The position numbers and the translations under genes are program-made. Source: Alphaproteobacteria bacterium (lineage in GTDB: Bacteria; Pseudomonadota; Alphaproteobacteria; Micropepsales; Micropepsaceae). From it: a stretch of DNA of 64,000 bases. The notes under the pieces are model-generated. The model was not told the DNA's origin, searched no databases, and saw only the letters and a list, made by a program, of their open reading frames with translations. The stretch's first letter is position 1. Every line of letters starts with the position of its first letter. The DNA lies in the NCBI GenBank assembly GCA_017307355.1, contig JAFKFG010000006.1, positions 1-64,000 on the forward strand, given 5' to 3'. This document shows positions 8,718 through 17,392 of this stretch, piece after piece.

Positions 8718-9158
8718 GTGAGAATTGGTTTTTATGCCGCGCTGGCCGGGTTGGCGCTGCTGCTGTGCGCGCCGGCGACGGCAAAGCCCGCGCATCCCGC
8801 GCACCACAGCAAAGCGAACCACGCCAAGGCGCAGCACGCCAAGCCATCGCGCGCGCATGCCGATCGGCATTATGCGCAATCCTATTATCACTATCGCTCC
8901 GCCAGCCTGGTGCGCGAAGAATTCCGCGAGGCCCCGCGCGGGCACTGGATGCGGCCGGAGCATCGTTCCGGCGGTTATGGGAATCGGGAACGGGTGGAGA
9001 ATCTGCGCGGCGATTTCACCGGCGGCGTGGGATATGGCGCGAATGGCTTTGTGGACGGCTATGGCCAGACACATTATTTTGTCGGCAGTTTTCGCGGAAT
9101 GAATTCCTTGCCGCACGGCCCCTATCTGCCGAACCGCCCCGGCGCGCGCGCCTTCTAG
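8718..9158 (+). CDS. His-rich secreted protein of unknown function
   Basis: A 146-residue protein. The GTG at 8718 is chosen because GGAGAT (8705-8710) is correctly spaced and a clean Sec signal peptide starts there (MRIGFYAALAGLALLLCAPATAKP, cleavage near ATA-KP). The mature N-terminus is rich in His, Ala and Lys (about 10 His in 40 residues, for example HPAHHSKANHAKAQHAK), which could bind metal ions. The C-terminal half is Gly/Tyr/Arg-rich (VREEFREAPRGHWMRPEHR, GGVGYGANGFVDGYGQ) and faintly recalls RcnB-type periplasmic proteins, but I do not assign it. A 17-bp palindrome precedes it. It is convergent with pssA, with a 3-base gap. Confidence 0.75.
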   Translation: MRIGFYAALAGLALLLCAPATAKPAHPAHHSKANHAKAQHAKPSRAHADRHYAQSYYHYRSASLVREEFREAPRGHWMRPEHRSGGYGNRERVENLRGDFTGGVGYGANGFVDGYGQTHYFVGSFRGMNSLPHGPYLPNRPGARAF

Positions 9159-9161
9159 TTT

Positions 9162-10013
9162 TTATTTTCCGTGATGCAGGGCGGCACGCTCATGCTTGGC
9201 GGCGGGGTGGTGCACCACCACCGCCACGGGAATGGTCGCGACATAGATCAGAAGCCCGATGGTCAAGGTCGCCCAAGGCCAGATCACCAGCAGCATCACC
9301 AGAATGCCGCCGCACAGGCCCGCCAGGAAGCGATGCTCGCGCGACAGGCGCATATGCTTGACCGACGGCGTGGGCAGGCGGCTCACCATCAGCGCCGAAG
9401 TGATGGCGATCATCGTCCCGGCCACCCAGGGCTCGTGCACCAACGCGCCGTCCCATTGAAAGCTGATCAGCATGGGCAAGAGCATCATGCAGGCCGCGGC
9501 GGGCGTGGGCAGGCCGGTGAAATAGGGATTGGATTTGCTGGCGCCTTCGTCGCGCACGCTTTGCACATTGAAGCGGGCCAGGCGGATGGCGCTGCAGGCG
9601 CAGAAGATCAAGGCCGCGACCCAACCCGCCGTGCCCATGCGCGACAGGCTCCAGGTGTACATGATCACGCCCGGCGCCACGCCGAAGCTGACCAGGTCGG
9701 CCAGCGAGTCCAGCTGCGCGCCGAAGCGGGTGTCGGCGCCCAGCATGCGCGCGGCGCGTCCGTCCAGAACGTCGAAGATCATGGCGAAGACCACGCAGGT
9801 GACGGCGATCTGCCATTCGCCCATCACCGCATAGCGGATGGCGGTGGCGCCGCTGCACAATCCCAGCAAGGTGAGCGTCGACGGCACCAGCTTGCTGATG
9901 GAAAGGTCTTCCAACTTTTCCAGCCGCGCCGCCACGATCTGGCGGGCGCGCGAACGGCGGGCGCCGCGCTCGCGCTTGGCAGGAAGATGGGCGGATTGTT
10001 CCGCGTCGCTCAC
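9162..10013 (-). CDS. pssA: CDP-diacylglycerol--serine O-phosphatidyltransferase
   Basis: Makes phosphatidylserine from CDP-diacylglycerol and serine at the inner membrane, the substrate of the psd product encoded just upstream. The CDP-alcohol phosphatidyltransferase signature is complete: DVLDGRAARMLG, then FGAQLDSLADLVSFGVAP (DG-x2-AR-x8-G-x3-D-x3-D). About seven hydrophobic helices follow a basic N-terminal tail (RERGARRSRARQ). 283 residues is normal for alphaproteobacterial type II PssA. The GTG start overlaps the psd stop as GTGA (10010-10013), so psd and pssA are translationally coupled. Confidence 0.95.
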   Translation of the reverse strand: MSDAEQSAHLPAKRERGARRSRARQIVAARLEKLEDLSISKLVPSTLTLLGLCSGATAIRYAVMGEWQIAVTCVVFAMIFDVLDGRAARMLGADTRFGAQLDSLADLVSFGVAPGVIMYTWSLSRMGTAGWVAALIFCACSAIRLARFNVQSVRDEGASKSNPYFTGLPTPAAACMMLLPMLISFQWDGALVHEPWVAGTMIAITSALMVSRLPTPSVKHMRLSREHRFLAGLCGGILVMLLVIWPWATLTIGLLIYVATIPVAVVVHHPAAKHERAALHHGK

Positions 10014-10669
10014 GCCGTTTCCTCGAATCTGGCCAAAATCGTTTCGCCGGCCCGGACCTTATGCCCGGCCTCGGCCATCACGATACAGCCCGGTGGTAAA
10101 TAGACATCCACCCGGCTGCCGAACCGGATAATGCCAAAGCGGGCGCCCCGTTGCACCCCCTGGCCCTGGGTGAGGTCGCAGACGATGCGCCGCGCCACCA
10201 GGCCGGCAATCTGCACCACCGCCAGATCTCGGGTTCCATCATCGCCGAGCGGACGCAGGCGCAGCGACATCCGCTCGTTGTGGACGCTGGCCTTGTCGAA
10301 GGAGGCGTTGAAGAATTTACCGGGGCGATAGGATTTGGCGATCACCGTGCCCGACACGGGATTGCGATTCACATGCACATTGAAGACGTTCATGAACACC
10401 GACAGGCGGGGCCGCGGCGCTTCGCCCAGGCCCAGTTCCTCGGGCGGCACGGCCTCCACGACCGGCAGCAACAGGCCGTCCGCCGGGCAGATGATCAGGC
10501 CGGAACCTTCCGGCGTCTTGCGTTCGGGGTCGCGGAAAAACGCGACGCACCAGATCGTCAAGGGCAGCAGGACCAGGCTCGCCCAGGCCGAAAGCAGGAA
10601 TGCCAGCAGATTCACCGCCGCGAAGAGGGCGATGAAAGGCCAGCCTTCTCTGTGAATGGCAATCGTCAC
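10010..10669 (-). CDS. psd: Phosphatidylserine decarboxylase proenzyme, short form
   Basis: Decarboxylates phosphatidylserine to phosphatidylethanolamine. It is a self-cleaving pyruvoyl enzyme; the cleavage site is the Gly-Ser of IIRFGSRVDVYLPPG near the C-terminus, and NVFNVHVNRNPVSG is also typical. It has an N-terminal hydrophobic hairpin (FIALFAAVNLLAFLL, ASLVLLPLTIWCVAFF). The GTG at 10669 (VTIAIHREGWPF) gives 219 residues, the usual size of the short type; a farther in-frame start would only translate duplicated DNA. The first codons lie inside the first copy of an 88-bp tandem duplication, so the second copy, upstream, carries a decoy start. Confidence 0.93.
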   Translation of the reverse strand: MTIAIHREGWPFIALFAAVNLLAFLLSAWASLVLLPLTIWCVAFFRDPERKTPEGSGLIICPADGLLLPVVEAVPPEELGLGEAPRPRLSVFMNVFNVHVNRNPVSGTVIAKSYRPGKFFNASFDKASVHNERMSLRLRPLGDDGTRDLAVVQIAGLVARRIVCDLTQGQGVQRGARFGIIRFGSRVDVYLPPGCIVMAEAGHKVRAGETILARFEETA

Positions 10670-10805
10670 GGTGCGATGCCTGTTTTTTTGTCGCTCCGGC
10701 TCACGCCGACGCTCCTGCGATAAACGGCCAGCCTTCTCTGCGAATGGCAATCGTCACGGTGCGGTGCCTGTTTTCTTGTCGCTCCGGCTCACGCCGACGC
10801 TCCTG
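10630..10805. repeat. 88-bp tandem duplication of the psd 5' end and leader
   Basis: Bases 10630-10717 and 10718-10805 are two nearly identical copies (about 5-8 differences). Each contains, on the minus strand, a leader block ending GGCATCGCACC or GGCACCGCACC, the GTG start and the first codons (VTIAI-REGWPFIA). The upstream copy then runs out of homology into the functional copy's leader. The leader includes CTCACGCCGACGCTCCT, a motif shared with extragenic repeats near 39.5 and 61 kb. Confidence 0.85.
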
Positions 10806-10856
10806 AAAATAAAAGGGGCGGCCCCACGGCCACCCATGAAAAATGCGAAGGCGCGG

Positions 10857-11156
10857 TCAGGCCGTGCGGCCGCCGCTGAAAGGGAAGGAGCCGAATGCGC
10901 CCGCCTTGACACTGCCCGACAGCTTGTCGCCGTCAACGGCGCCGTTGAATTCCAGGGTCATGGGCATGGGCGACGTGATCGAGGCCGACCAGCTGAGAGT
11001 GTTGCCGTCGATCTTGCCGTTGGCGAGCGGCTGGGTGCCCTGCATGGCGGTCTGGGTGCCGGACAGCGCGGCGCCATCCGCCTTCAGGTCCAGGGTCGCT
11101 TTCTGCGCGCCCATCGGCGAATTGATCGTGATTTCCCATTTTCCGTCGATGGCCAT
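10857..11156 (-). CDS. Small conserved protein of unknown function
   Basis: A 99-residue protein predicted to be mostly beta strands, with alternating patterns such as GKWEITINSPMG, ATLDLKADGAALSGT, PLANGKIDGNTLSW and MTLEFNGAVDGDKLSGSVK. The fold resembles small lipocalin-like or beta-sandwich proteins that occur alone in many alphaproteobacteria; I cannot name a function. The ATG at 11156 is chosen over the in-frame start at 11189 because GTGGAGAC lies at the right distance before it. There is no signal peptide, so it is probably cytosolic. It lies divergent to rlmI. Confidence 0.7.
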   Translation of the reverse strand: MAIDGKWEITINSPMGAQKATLDLKADGAALSGTQTAMQGTQPLANGKIDGNTLSWSASITSPMPMTLEFNGAVDGDKLSGSVKAGAFGSFPFSGGRTA

Positions 11157-11316
11157 GCCTGTCTCCACTGAATAGGCGGCCATTGTCATGGGGGGCGGGA
11201 GCCAGCGCAAGCCCGCAAGGCAGCGCGCGGCCACGTGTCACAAATTCAAGGACTTAAGTCGTTTTGCGGGCGGTTCCTGGTTCTTTTTGGCCAAAGGCGT
11301 GCTAACGCGTGCCGCC

Positions 11317-12495
11317 ATGAGCAAACGCCCCACCATCGTCATCAAACCCCGCGAAGGCCGAAGAGCCCGGGCGGGCGCCCCCTGGATCTTCTCCAACGAG
11401 ATCGCGATGGACGGCGCGGCCAAGGCACTGCCGCCCGGCGCGGTCGTGGACGTCAAATTCGACGACGGCCAGGATTTCGGCAGCGGCTTCTTCAATCCCA
11501 AAAGCCTGATCGCCGTGCGCCTGTTCGCGCGGGCGGCCGGCATTGCGGCGGATGAGAATTTATTCGCGACGCGGCTCAAGCGCGCCCTGGCTTTGCGCGA
11601 GCGGCTTTATGACCGGCCTTTCTATCGCCTGGTCCACGCCGAAGGCGATGGATTGCCGGGCCTGGTGATCGACCGTTTCGGCGATGTGCTGGTGGTGCAG
11701 ATTTCCATCGCCGGTATCGAAGCCAAATTGCCCCAACTGATTGCGGCGCTGAACAAGGTCGTGAAGCCTGAGACCATTATCCTGCGCAACGACACGCCGT
11801 CGCGAAACCTGGAAGGGTTGGACACCTATGTCCGCACCGAGCAGGGCAGGGCCGGCCGCATCGTGGTCGAGGAAAATGGCGCGCGCTATTTCGCCGATCC
11901 CGGCCAAGGTCAGAAGACCGGCTGGTATTACGACCAGCGCGACAATCGCGCCTTCATCGCGGGCCTGGCGAAAGATCGCACCGTGCTCGATGCCTATAGC
12001 TATACCGGCGGCTTCGGCATTCTGGCCGCCAAGGCGGGCGCGAAGGAAGTGATCTGCCTGGATTCCTCGGAACCGGCGCTGAAGCTGGCGGAAGAAAGCG
12101 CCGCCGCGAACAAGGCTTCGATCCGTGCGGTTCAGGCCGATGTGTTCGAAGAGATGACGCGCCTGGGCGCGCAGAAGGAACGCTTCGACATGGTGCTGGC
12201 CGATCCGCCGCCTTTCGTGAAGGCGCGCAAGGATCTGGAGCCGGGTGCCAAGGCCTATCGCAAGCTGGCCCGGCTGGCGGCGGACATCACCGCGCCCGGC
12301 GGGCTTCTAATGATGTCGTCCTGCTCGCACAATATTCCCATGGACCGCTTCGCGGCCGAATGCGGGGCGGGCATCCTGAAAAGCGGCCGCGCCGTCAGCT
12401 TGATCCACAGCGCAGGCGCGGGTGGCGATCATCCGGTGCATCCCATGCTGCCGGAGACGGCTTACTTAAAGGCTCTGGTCTACGCGCTGGATTAG
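11317..12495 (+). CDS. rlmI: Class I rRNA (cytosine-C5) methyltransferase, RlmI type
   Basis: A 392-residue S-adenosylmethionine-dependent methyltransferase of the RlmI/RlmK family, which methylates 23S rRNA cytosine. An N-terminal PUA-like RNA-binding domain (about 1-80, TIVIKPREGRRARAGAPWIF) is followed by a central EEHxxFD-like domain (RLVHAEGDGLPGLVIDRFGD) and the Rossmann methyltransferase domain. Motif I is AYSYTGGFGILAA and motif IV is MVLADPPPFVKARKD. A late Cys in MMSSCSHNI is where C5-cytosine enzymes carry a helper residue. The ATG at 11317 fits the PUA start. It is a single gene, convergent with the kup pair across a strong hairpin. Confidence 0.88.
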   Translation: MSKRPTIVIKPREGRRARAGAPWIFSNEIAMDGAAKALPPGAVVDVKFDDGQDFGSGFFNPKSLIAVRLFARAAGIAADENLFATRLKRALALRERLYDRPFYRLVHAEGDGLPGLVIDRFGDVLVVQISIAGIEAKLPQLIAALNKVVKPETIILRNDTPSRNLEGLDTYVRTEQGRAGRIVVEENGARYFADPGQGQKTGWYYDQRDNRAFIAGLAKDRTVLDAYSYTGGFGILAAKAGAKEVICLDSSEPALKLAEESAAANKASIRAVQADVFEEMTRLGAQKERFDMVLADPPPFVKARKDLEPGAKAYRKLARLAADITAPGGLLMMSSCSHNIPMDRFAAECGAGILKSGRAVSLIHSAGAGGDHPVHPMLPETAYLKALVYALD

Positions 12496-12504
12496 TCTTT
12501 CTTT

Positions 12505-12531
12505 CCATGACCGGCTCAAGGCCGGTCATGG
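12505..12531. terminator. Bidirectional hairpin between rlmI and kup
   Basis: A perfect 11-bp stem (CCATGACCGGC / GCCGGTCATGG) with a 5-base loop lies between the two convergent stops. TCTTTCTTT precedes it on the plus strand, but there is no clear T-run after it in either direction, so the terminator role is likely rather than certain. Confidence 0.55.
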
Positions 12532-12539
12532 AGAAGCAA

Positions 12540-14417
12540 TTAGATAGTCACTTGCGTGCCAAGTTCCACCACGCGTCCCGGCGGGAGTTGATAGAAGCGC
12601 GCGGGCGACAACGCGTTCGACGCCAGCCACATATAGAGCGCCACGCGCCAGCGGCTGAGGCTGGGATGTTCCCCCGGCACCAGGGTTTCGCGTCCCAAGA
12701 AAAAGGTGGACTGATCCATTTCCAGCGCCAGGCCCTGGGCGCGCGCGGCCACCAAGGCTTCGGGAATGTCGGGGCTTTCGAAAAAGCCATAGACGAAACG
12801 GGCGGTGAAGAATCCCTTACCCAGCTTTTCCACCGTGATGCGGCGGGCCGGTGACACAAAGGGCGTGTCGGCCGACGACACGGTCGCCAGCACGATGCGC
12901 TCGTGCAGAACCTTGTAATGCTTCAGGCTGTGCAACAGGGCGCCAGGCACCACGTCGCTGCGCGGGCTCATGAACACGGCGGTGCCCGCCACGCGTTGGG
13001 TCATCTTGTCGGCGCGCTCCAGGAACAAATCCAGCGCCAGCGAACCTTCGCGCACTTTCTCCAGATGGACCCGCCGTCCCACCCGCCAGGTGTCCATCAC
13101 CACGAACACGGCCGCCGCCACCGCCAAAGGCAGCCAGCCGCCTTGAGTCACTTTGAGGGCGTTGGAGGCCAGGAAGGCCAAATCGATCAGGCCCAGCACG
13201 CCGAACACGGCGAACACGGCGGACCGGGACCAGCGCCAGCGATAGATCGCCACCAGCCCCACCAGCACGGTGGAGATCACCATCACGCCCGTCACCGCGA
13301 TGCCATAGGCCGCCGCCAGCGCATCGGAGGATTTGAAGATCAGCACGATCAGGACCACGCCCACGCACAGCATCACATTGATGCGGGGCACGAAGATCTG
13401 CCCGCGCTCGGTCGCAGACGTGTGGCGGATTTCCATGCGGGGCAGCTGGCCCAGCTGCACCGCCTGGCGGGTGATGGAAAAGACGCCCGAAATCACCGCC
13501 TGGCTGGCGATGATGGTGGCCAGTGCCGCCAGCGCCACCATGGGATAATGCGCCCAGGACGGCACCAGCGCGTAGAACAGGAACGGCGCGCTTTCCGGAT
13601 GGGCCAGGAGCAGCGCACCCTGTCCGAAATAATTCAGGATCAAGGCGGGAAAGGCGAAATAGAGCCAGGCCCAGCGGATCGCGCGCCGCCCGAAATGGCC
13701 CATATCGGCGTAGAGCGCTTCGCAGCCCGTGACCGACAAAACCACCGAGCCCAGCGACACGAAGGCGGTCCAAGGCTCGCTGCGGAACAGCGCCAGGCCA
13801 TAGCGCGGATCGGCGGCCCATAAAATCTCCGGCGCCTTCAAGATCGAGACCGCGCCCAACACGGCGATGACGATGAACCACAGCATCATCACCGGCCCGA
13901 ACACCCGGCCGATCTTTTCCGTGCCCCGGCTCTGCACGAAGAACAGCCCGATGAGGATGATGAGGGTCAGCGGCAGAACCAGCGGCGCGAACGCGCTGCC
14001 GCCCACACTGAGGCCTTCCATGGCGGAGAGAACCGACACCGCTGGGGTCAGCATGCCGTCGCCGTAGAACAGCGCCAGCCCCATCAGGGCGGCGATGCCG
14101 ATCGCGGTCTTGGTGGCGCGGTTGACGGGCGCGCGATGCGCCAGCGCCGCCAGCGCCAGCACGCCGCCTTCGCCGTTATTGTCGGCGCGCATGATGAAGA
14201 CCACATATTTGATCGTCACCACGATCACCAGCGCCCAGAAGATCAGCGACAGCGCGCCGTAAACCGCGGGTGGGCCATGCAGATGCCCGCCCGCGGCGAT
14301 CGCCGTCTCGCGCATGGCGTAAAGCGGCGAGGTGCCGATATCGCCGAAGACGACGCCCAACGCCCCCAGGGTGAGGCCCAGTTCGCGTTTCAAGGGCGGC
14401 TTGGCGGTCGAATCCAA
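12540..14417 (-). CDS. kup: Kup-type potassium uptake protein (downstream copy)
   Basis: A 625-residue K+/H+ symporter of the Kup/HAK/KT family. It has about 12 membrane helices followed by a soluble C-terminal domain from about residue 440. The family start is LGALGVVFGDIGTSPLYAMR; YGDGMLTPAVSVLSAMEGL and GHFGRRAIRWAWLYFAFPAL follow. The start is TTG at 14417, two bases after the stop of the other kup gene, so the pair is one transcription unit with likely coupling. It is clearly a paralogue of its neighbour, closely similar through most of the membrane domain, so a tandem duplication has since diverged. Confidence 0.92.
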   Translation of the reverse strand: MDSTAKPPLKRELGLTLGALGVVFGDIGTSPLYAMRETAIAAGGHLHGPPAVYGALSLIFWALVIVVTIKYVVFIMRADNNGEGGVLALAALAHRAPVNRATKTAIGIAALMGLALFYGDGMLTPAVSVLSAMEGLSVGGSAFAPLVLPLTLIILIGLFFVQSRGTEKIGRVFGPVMMLWFIVIAVLGAVSILKAPEILWAADPRYGLALFRSEPWTAFVSLGSVVLSVTGCEALYADMGHFGRRAIRWAWLYFAFPALILNYFGQGALLLAHPESAPFLFYALVPSWAHYPMVALAALATIIASQAVISGVFSITRQAVQLGQLPRMEIRHTSATERGQIFVPRINVMLCVGVVLIVLIFKSSDALAAAYGIAVTGVMVISTVLVGLVAIYRWRWSRSAVFAVFGVLGLIDLAFLASNALKVTQGGWLPLAVAAAVFVVMDTWRVGRRVHLEKVREGSLALDLFLERADKMTQRVAGTAVFMSPRSDVVPGALLHSLKHYKVLHERIVLATVSSADTPFVSPARRITVEKLGKGFFTARFVYGFFESPDIPEALVAARAQGLALEMDQSTFFLGRETLVPGEHPSLSRWRVALYMWLASNALSPARFYQLPPGRVVELGTQVTI

Positions 14418-14419
14418 GA

Positions 14420-16369
14420 TCAGATCGCAGTCTGGGTGCCGAGTTCGACGACCCGGTTTGGCGGTAGATTATAGAAAAGGACCGGCGACAAGGCATTGCC
14501 GGCGATGGCGCGATAGAGCCAGTTCTGGATGCGGCTCAGTTGCGAGCGTTCCGCGGGGATCAGATTCTCGCGGCCGATGAAGAAGGTCGCGGTGGACATG
14601 TCCAGCGCCAGGCCGAAGCGGCGCGCATCTTCCAGCGCCTTGGGCACGTCCGGGGTCTCGAAGAAGCCGTGATGGATGCGGACGCTGAAAAAGCCCTTGC
14701 CCAGCTTCTCGACCTCGATGCGTTTTTCCGGCGGCACAAAGGGCGTGTCCTCGACCACCACATTGGCGATCACCACCCGTTCGTGCAGGATCTTGTTGTG
14801 CTTGAGATTGTGCAGCAGCGCCCCCGGCACGATATCGCTGCGCGACGACAGGAACACGCCGAGCCCCGCCACCCGCTGCACGCTTTTGTCGGCGCGCTCC
14901 AGGAACAGGGGCAGCGGCAAGGATTCGTTGCGGATGATCTCCAGATGGACCCGCCGGCCGCGGCGCCAAGTGTCGATCACCAGGAACATGCCCGCCGCGA
15001 TCAGAAGCGGCAGCCAGCCGCCTTCCGGGATTTTCAAGGAATTGGCGGCCAGGAACAAAAGGTCGATGATGCCCAGCGCGCCGAAAAACAGGATCACATT
15101 GCCCAGCGGCCAGCGCCATTGCTTGGTGGCCACCAGCGCGACGTTGAAGGTGTCGATCACCATCACGCCGGTCACCGCGATGCCGTAGGCCGCCGCCAGC
15201 GCGCCGGAATTCTTGAAGATCAGCACGATCAGGACCACGCCGACCGCCAGGAACACATTCATGCGCGGGACATAGATCTGGCCATATTCCGTCGCGGAGG
15301 TATGGCGAATCTCCATGCGCGGCAGCTGGCCCAGCTGCACGGCCTGCTGGGTGATGGAAAAGACGCCGGTGATGACGGCCTGGCTGGCGATGACGGCGGC
15401 CATGGTCGCCAGGATCACCATCGGCAAATGAATTTCATGGGGCACGATGGAGAAGAAGGCGGCGCCCGCCAGATTGGGATCGCGGAGCAGCGCCGCGCCC
15501 TGCCCGAAATAGTCCACCAGCAGCGCCGGCAGCGCCACGAAATACCAGGCATATTGGATCGGCTTTTTGCCGAAATGCCCCATATCCGCGTAGAGCGCTT
15601 CGCAGCCGGTGACGGCCAGCACCACCGCGCCCAAGGACACGAAGGCGATCCAGGGCGCCTGGATGAAGAGGGTGATGGCATAGAACGGATTGACCGCCGC
15701 CAGGATGGCGGGGTTCTTGACGATCGAGAAGGCGCCCAGAATCGTGAGCGTCGCGAACCAGAGCAGCATCACCGGCCCGAACAGCCGCCCGATCTTGGCC
15801 GTGCCGCGGCTTTGGAATGCGAACAGCAGGATCAGGATCAGAAGCGTCAGCGGCACCACCAGCGGTGTGAAGGCTTTGCTCTCCACTTCCAGGCCTTCGA
15901 CCGCCGACAGCACGGTGATGGCCGGCGTCAGCATGCCGTCGCCATAGAACAGCGCCAGGCCGATCACCGCGCCGATGCCGATGGTGGATTTCAAGCGCCG
16001 GCTCTGTCCCGGCGAGCGGTGCGCCAGCGCCGCCAGGGCCAGGGTGCCGCCTTCGCCGTTATTGTCGGCGCGCATGATGGTGGTGACGTATTTCAGGGTC
16101 ACCACGATCAGCAGCGCCCAGAAGATCATCGACAGCGACCCCATCACCGCGACGTGATTGGAGAAGCCGCTGGTGGTGTCCAGCACCGTCTGGCGCAAGG
16201 CGTAAAGCGGGCTGGTGCCGATATCGCCGAACACCACGCCCAACGCGCCCAGCATCAGCCCCGCATTGCGGATCAGTCCGGCGCGCTGGGGCGGGGCCGC
16301 GGGTTTGCCCGGCGGCAAGCCGGCAAGCGGGTCGGTCGGATCGGCGGGATCGTTGGGTGGAGGTATCAC
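14420..16369 (-). CDS. kup: Kup-type potassium uptake protein (upstream copy)
   Basis: A Kup family K+ transporter with the signature LGALGVVFGDIGTSPLYALR, then YGDGMLTPAITVLSAVEGLE, QSRGTAKIGRLFGPVM, and a C-terminal soluble domain ending ALSPVLFYNLPPNRVVELG. The start is uncertain: GTG 16369 gives 649 residues with a Pro-rich 36-residue tail before the first helix, while a TTG at 16489 would add 40 residues of non-family sequence. No good Shine-Dalgarno supports either. It is the first gene of the tandem kup pair. Low-affinity K+ uptake in acid or osmotic stress is the known role of the family. Confidence 0.9.
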   Translation of the reverse strand: MIPPPNDPADPTDPLAGLPPGKPAAPPQRAGLIRNAGLMLGALGVVFGDIGTSPLYALRQTVLDTTSGFSNHVAVMGSLSMIFWALLIVVTLKYVTTIMRADNNGEGGTLALAALAHRSPGQSRRLKSTIGIGAVIGLALFYGDGMLTPAITVLSAVEGLEVESKAFTPLVVPLTLLILILLFAFQSRGTAKIGRLFGPVMLLWFATLTILGAFSIVKNPAILAAVNPFYAITLFIQAPWIAFVSLGAVVLAVTGCEALYADMGHFGKKPIQYAWYFVALPALLVDYFGQGAALLRDPNLAGAAFFSIVPHEIHLPMVILATMAAVIASQAVITGVFSITQQAVQLGQLPRMEIRHTSATEYGQIYVPRMNVFLAVGVVLIVLIFKNSGALAAAYGIAVTGVMVIDTFNVALVATKQWRWPLGNVILFFGALGIIDLLFLAANSLKIPEGGWLPLLIAAGMFLVIDTWRRGRRVHLEIIRNESLPLPLFLERADKSVQRVAGLGVFLSSRSDIVPGALLHNLKHNKILHERVVIANVVVEDTPFVPPEKRIEVEKLGKGFFSVRIHHGFFETPDVPKALEDARRFGLALDMSTATFFIGRENLIPAERSQLSRIQNWLYRAIAGNALSPVLFYNLPPNRVVELGTQTAI

Positions 16370-16522
16370 GGATGACAGAAGCTGGTGCGGCGGCTTTTCA
16401 TGACGATGAAACGCATCTGATCCGCAGAAGAACCGGTAACCCCCCGGCCGAAGGCGCGGGAAAATAGGCTTTTCTGCGGCAGGGTTCAAACCGGACCGCG
16501 AAACGTGATTAAGTCTTTGAAA

Positions 16523-17125
16523 TTATTTCAATAATCCAAGCTCGGCGCGGGCGATCCGGGCCGGATCGGCATTTTCGTCGGGCGTTTCGGGGGGTGTGAT
16601 CTGGCCGTTGCCCGGCCCGATGAAGCCCTGCACGGGATAGGTCCGCGTGCCCCAGCCGCCGGTTTTGATGTTCCAGACCCGGACCATGCTCCAGTCATTG
16701 GCGGTGCTGACATCCGCCACCGGATCGTCGACATAGATCGCGCCATCGCCCAGCCAGTTGGCGTGATCGACGCGGATTTCCCGGCTGGAGATCAGGCTGC
16801 GGACCACGGCGACATGCCCTCGCTCGGGTCCGGCATAGCCGGTCAGTACCAGCACAGAACCCGCTTCGGGGGTCGAGCCGCGGGAGAATTTGCCGGACGC
16901 CTTGGCCCACCAGGTCCAGGCATCGCCATAGAGTTTCACCAGGGAATGTTCGCGCGCATAGGGCACGCATTCCAGCGGGCCCGCCTGCGCGGACGGGCCG
17001 GGCGCTTGCAATTCGGTCCCGGGCGCGGCCGGAAAGCCTTCGTAAGCGGCCCGGTCGCTGGCGCATCCCGCCAGCCCCGCCGCCGTGAAGGCCAATGCCG
17101 CGATTTTACCTCCACCCCGACGCAT
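16523..17125 (-). CDS. CHAP-domain lipoprotein, putative peptidoglycan amidase
   Basis: A 200-residue envelope protein. The ATG at 17125 gives a lipoprotein signal, MRRGGGKIAALAFTAAGLAGC, lipobox LAGC. The mature part carries a CHAP fold: the catalytic Cys in GPLECVPYAREHS, the His in ERGHVAVVRSL, and a further polar site in DHANW. CHAP domains are Cys/His amidases or endopeptidases acting on peptidoglycan. A Pro/Asp-rich tail follows. The region TWWAKASGKFSRGSTPEAGSVLVL is typical of alphaproteobacterial secreted CHAP proteins. It precedes the kup genes on the same strand by about 150 bases, so it is probably transcribed separately. Confidence 0.82.
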   Translation of the reverse strand: MRRGGGKIAALAFTAAGLAGCASDRAAYEGFPAAPGTELQAPGPSAQAGPLECVPYAREHSLVKLYGDAWTWWAKASGKFSRGSTPEAGSVLVLTGYAGPERGHVAVVRSLISSREIRVDHANWLGDGAIYVDDPVADVSTANDWSMVRVWNIKTGGWGTRTYPVQGFIGPGNGQITPPETPDENADPARIARAELGLLK

Positions 17126-17221
17126 CCGCGCGCTCAACTCCGATCCCCGAAGGACGCTAGATCCTCCGTACAAAGACAGGGTTAGAAGATTGATTCAAAT
17201 TTGAAGGGAACTCCACCCCTC

Positions 17222-17300
17222 CGGTCTTCGCTGGCCCGAGGGCCAGCTACGACCACCTCCCCTGCCAGCGCGCTACGCGCGCGCAAGGGAGGTGGGGCAT
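17222..17300. repeat. Extragenic hairpin element
   Basis: CCGGTCTTCGC and GCTACGAC flank a small stem (CTGGCCCGAGGGCCAG). ACCTCCC and GGGAGGT then bracket a CGCGCGC-rich centre, giving a second large stem. The flanks GGTCTTCGC and GCTACGAC recur around the hairpin at 42609-42671, so this seems a small dispersed element family. Confidence 0.5.
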
Positions 17301-17344
17301 GACCAAGGATCTAGAGTACGTCTCGCCAGGCTCGGCGCGGTCGC

Positions 17345-17375
17345 GGTTCAAAACGGTTCACTGAACCGTTTTGTC
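17345..17375 (-). terminator. Terminator of the GT2 glycosyltransferase gene
   Basis: A perfect 10-bp stem AAAACGGTTC / GAACCGTTTT (17350-17372) with an ACT loop lies 20 bases past the stop of the minus-strand gene. The stem ends in four T on the minus strand. Confidence 0.65.
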
Positions 17376-17392
17376 CGCTTCGCGGCCGCTGC

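Noticed and set aside
16370..16489. Long N-terminal extension of the upstream kup gene from TTG 16489
   Set aside because: The extra 40 residues are basic and aromatic with no family similarity and no ribosome binding site.
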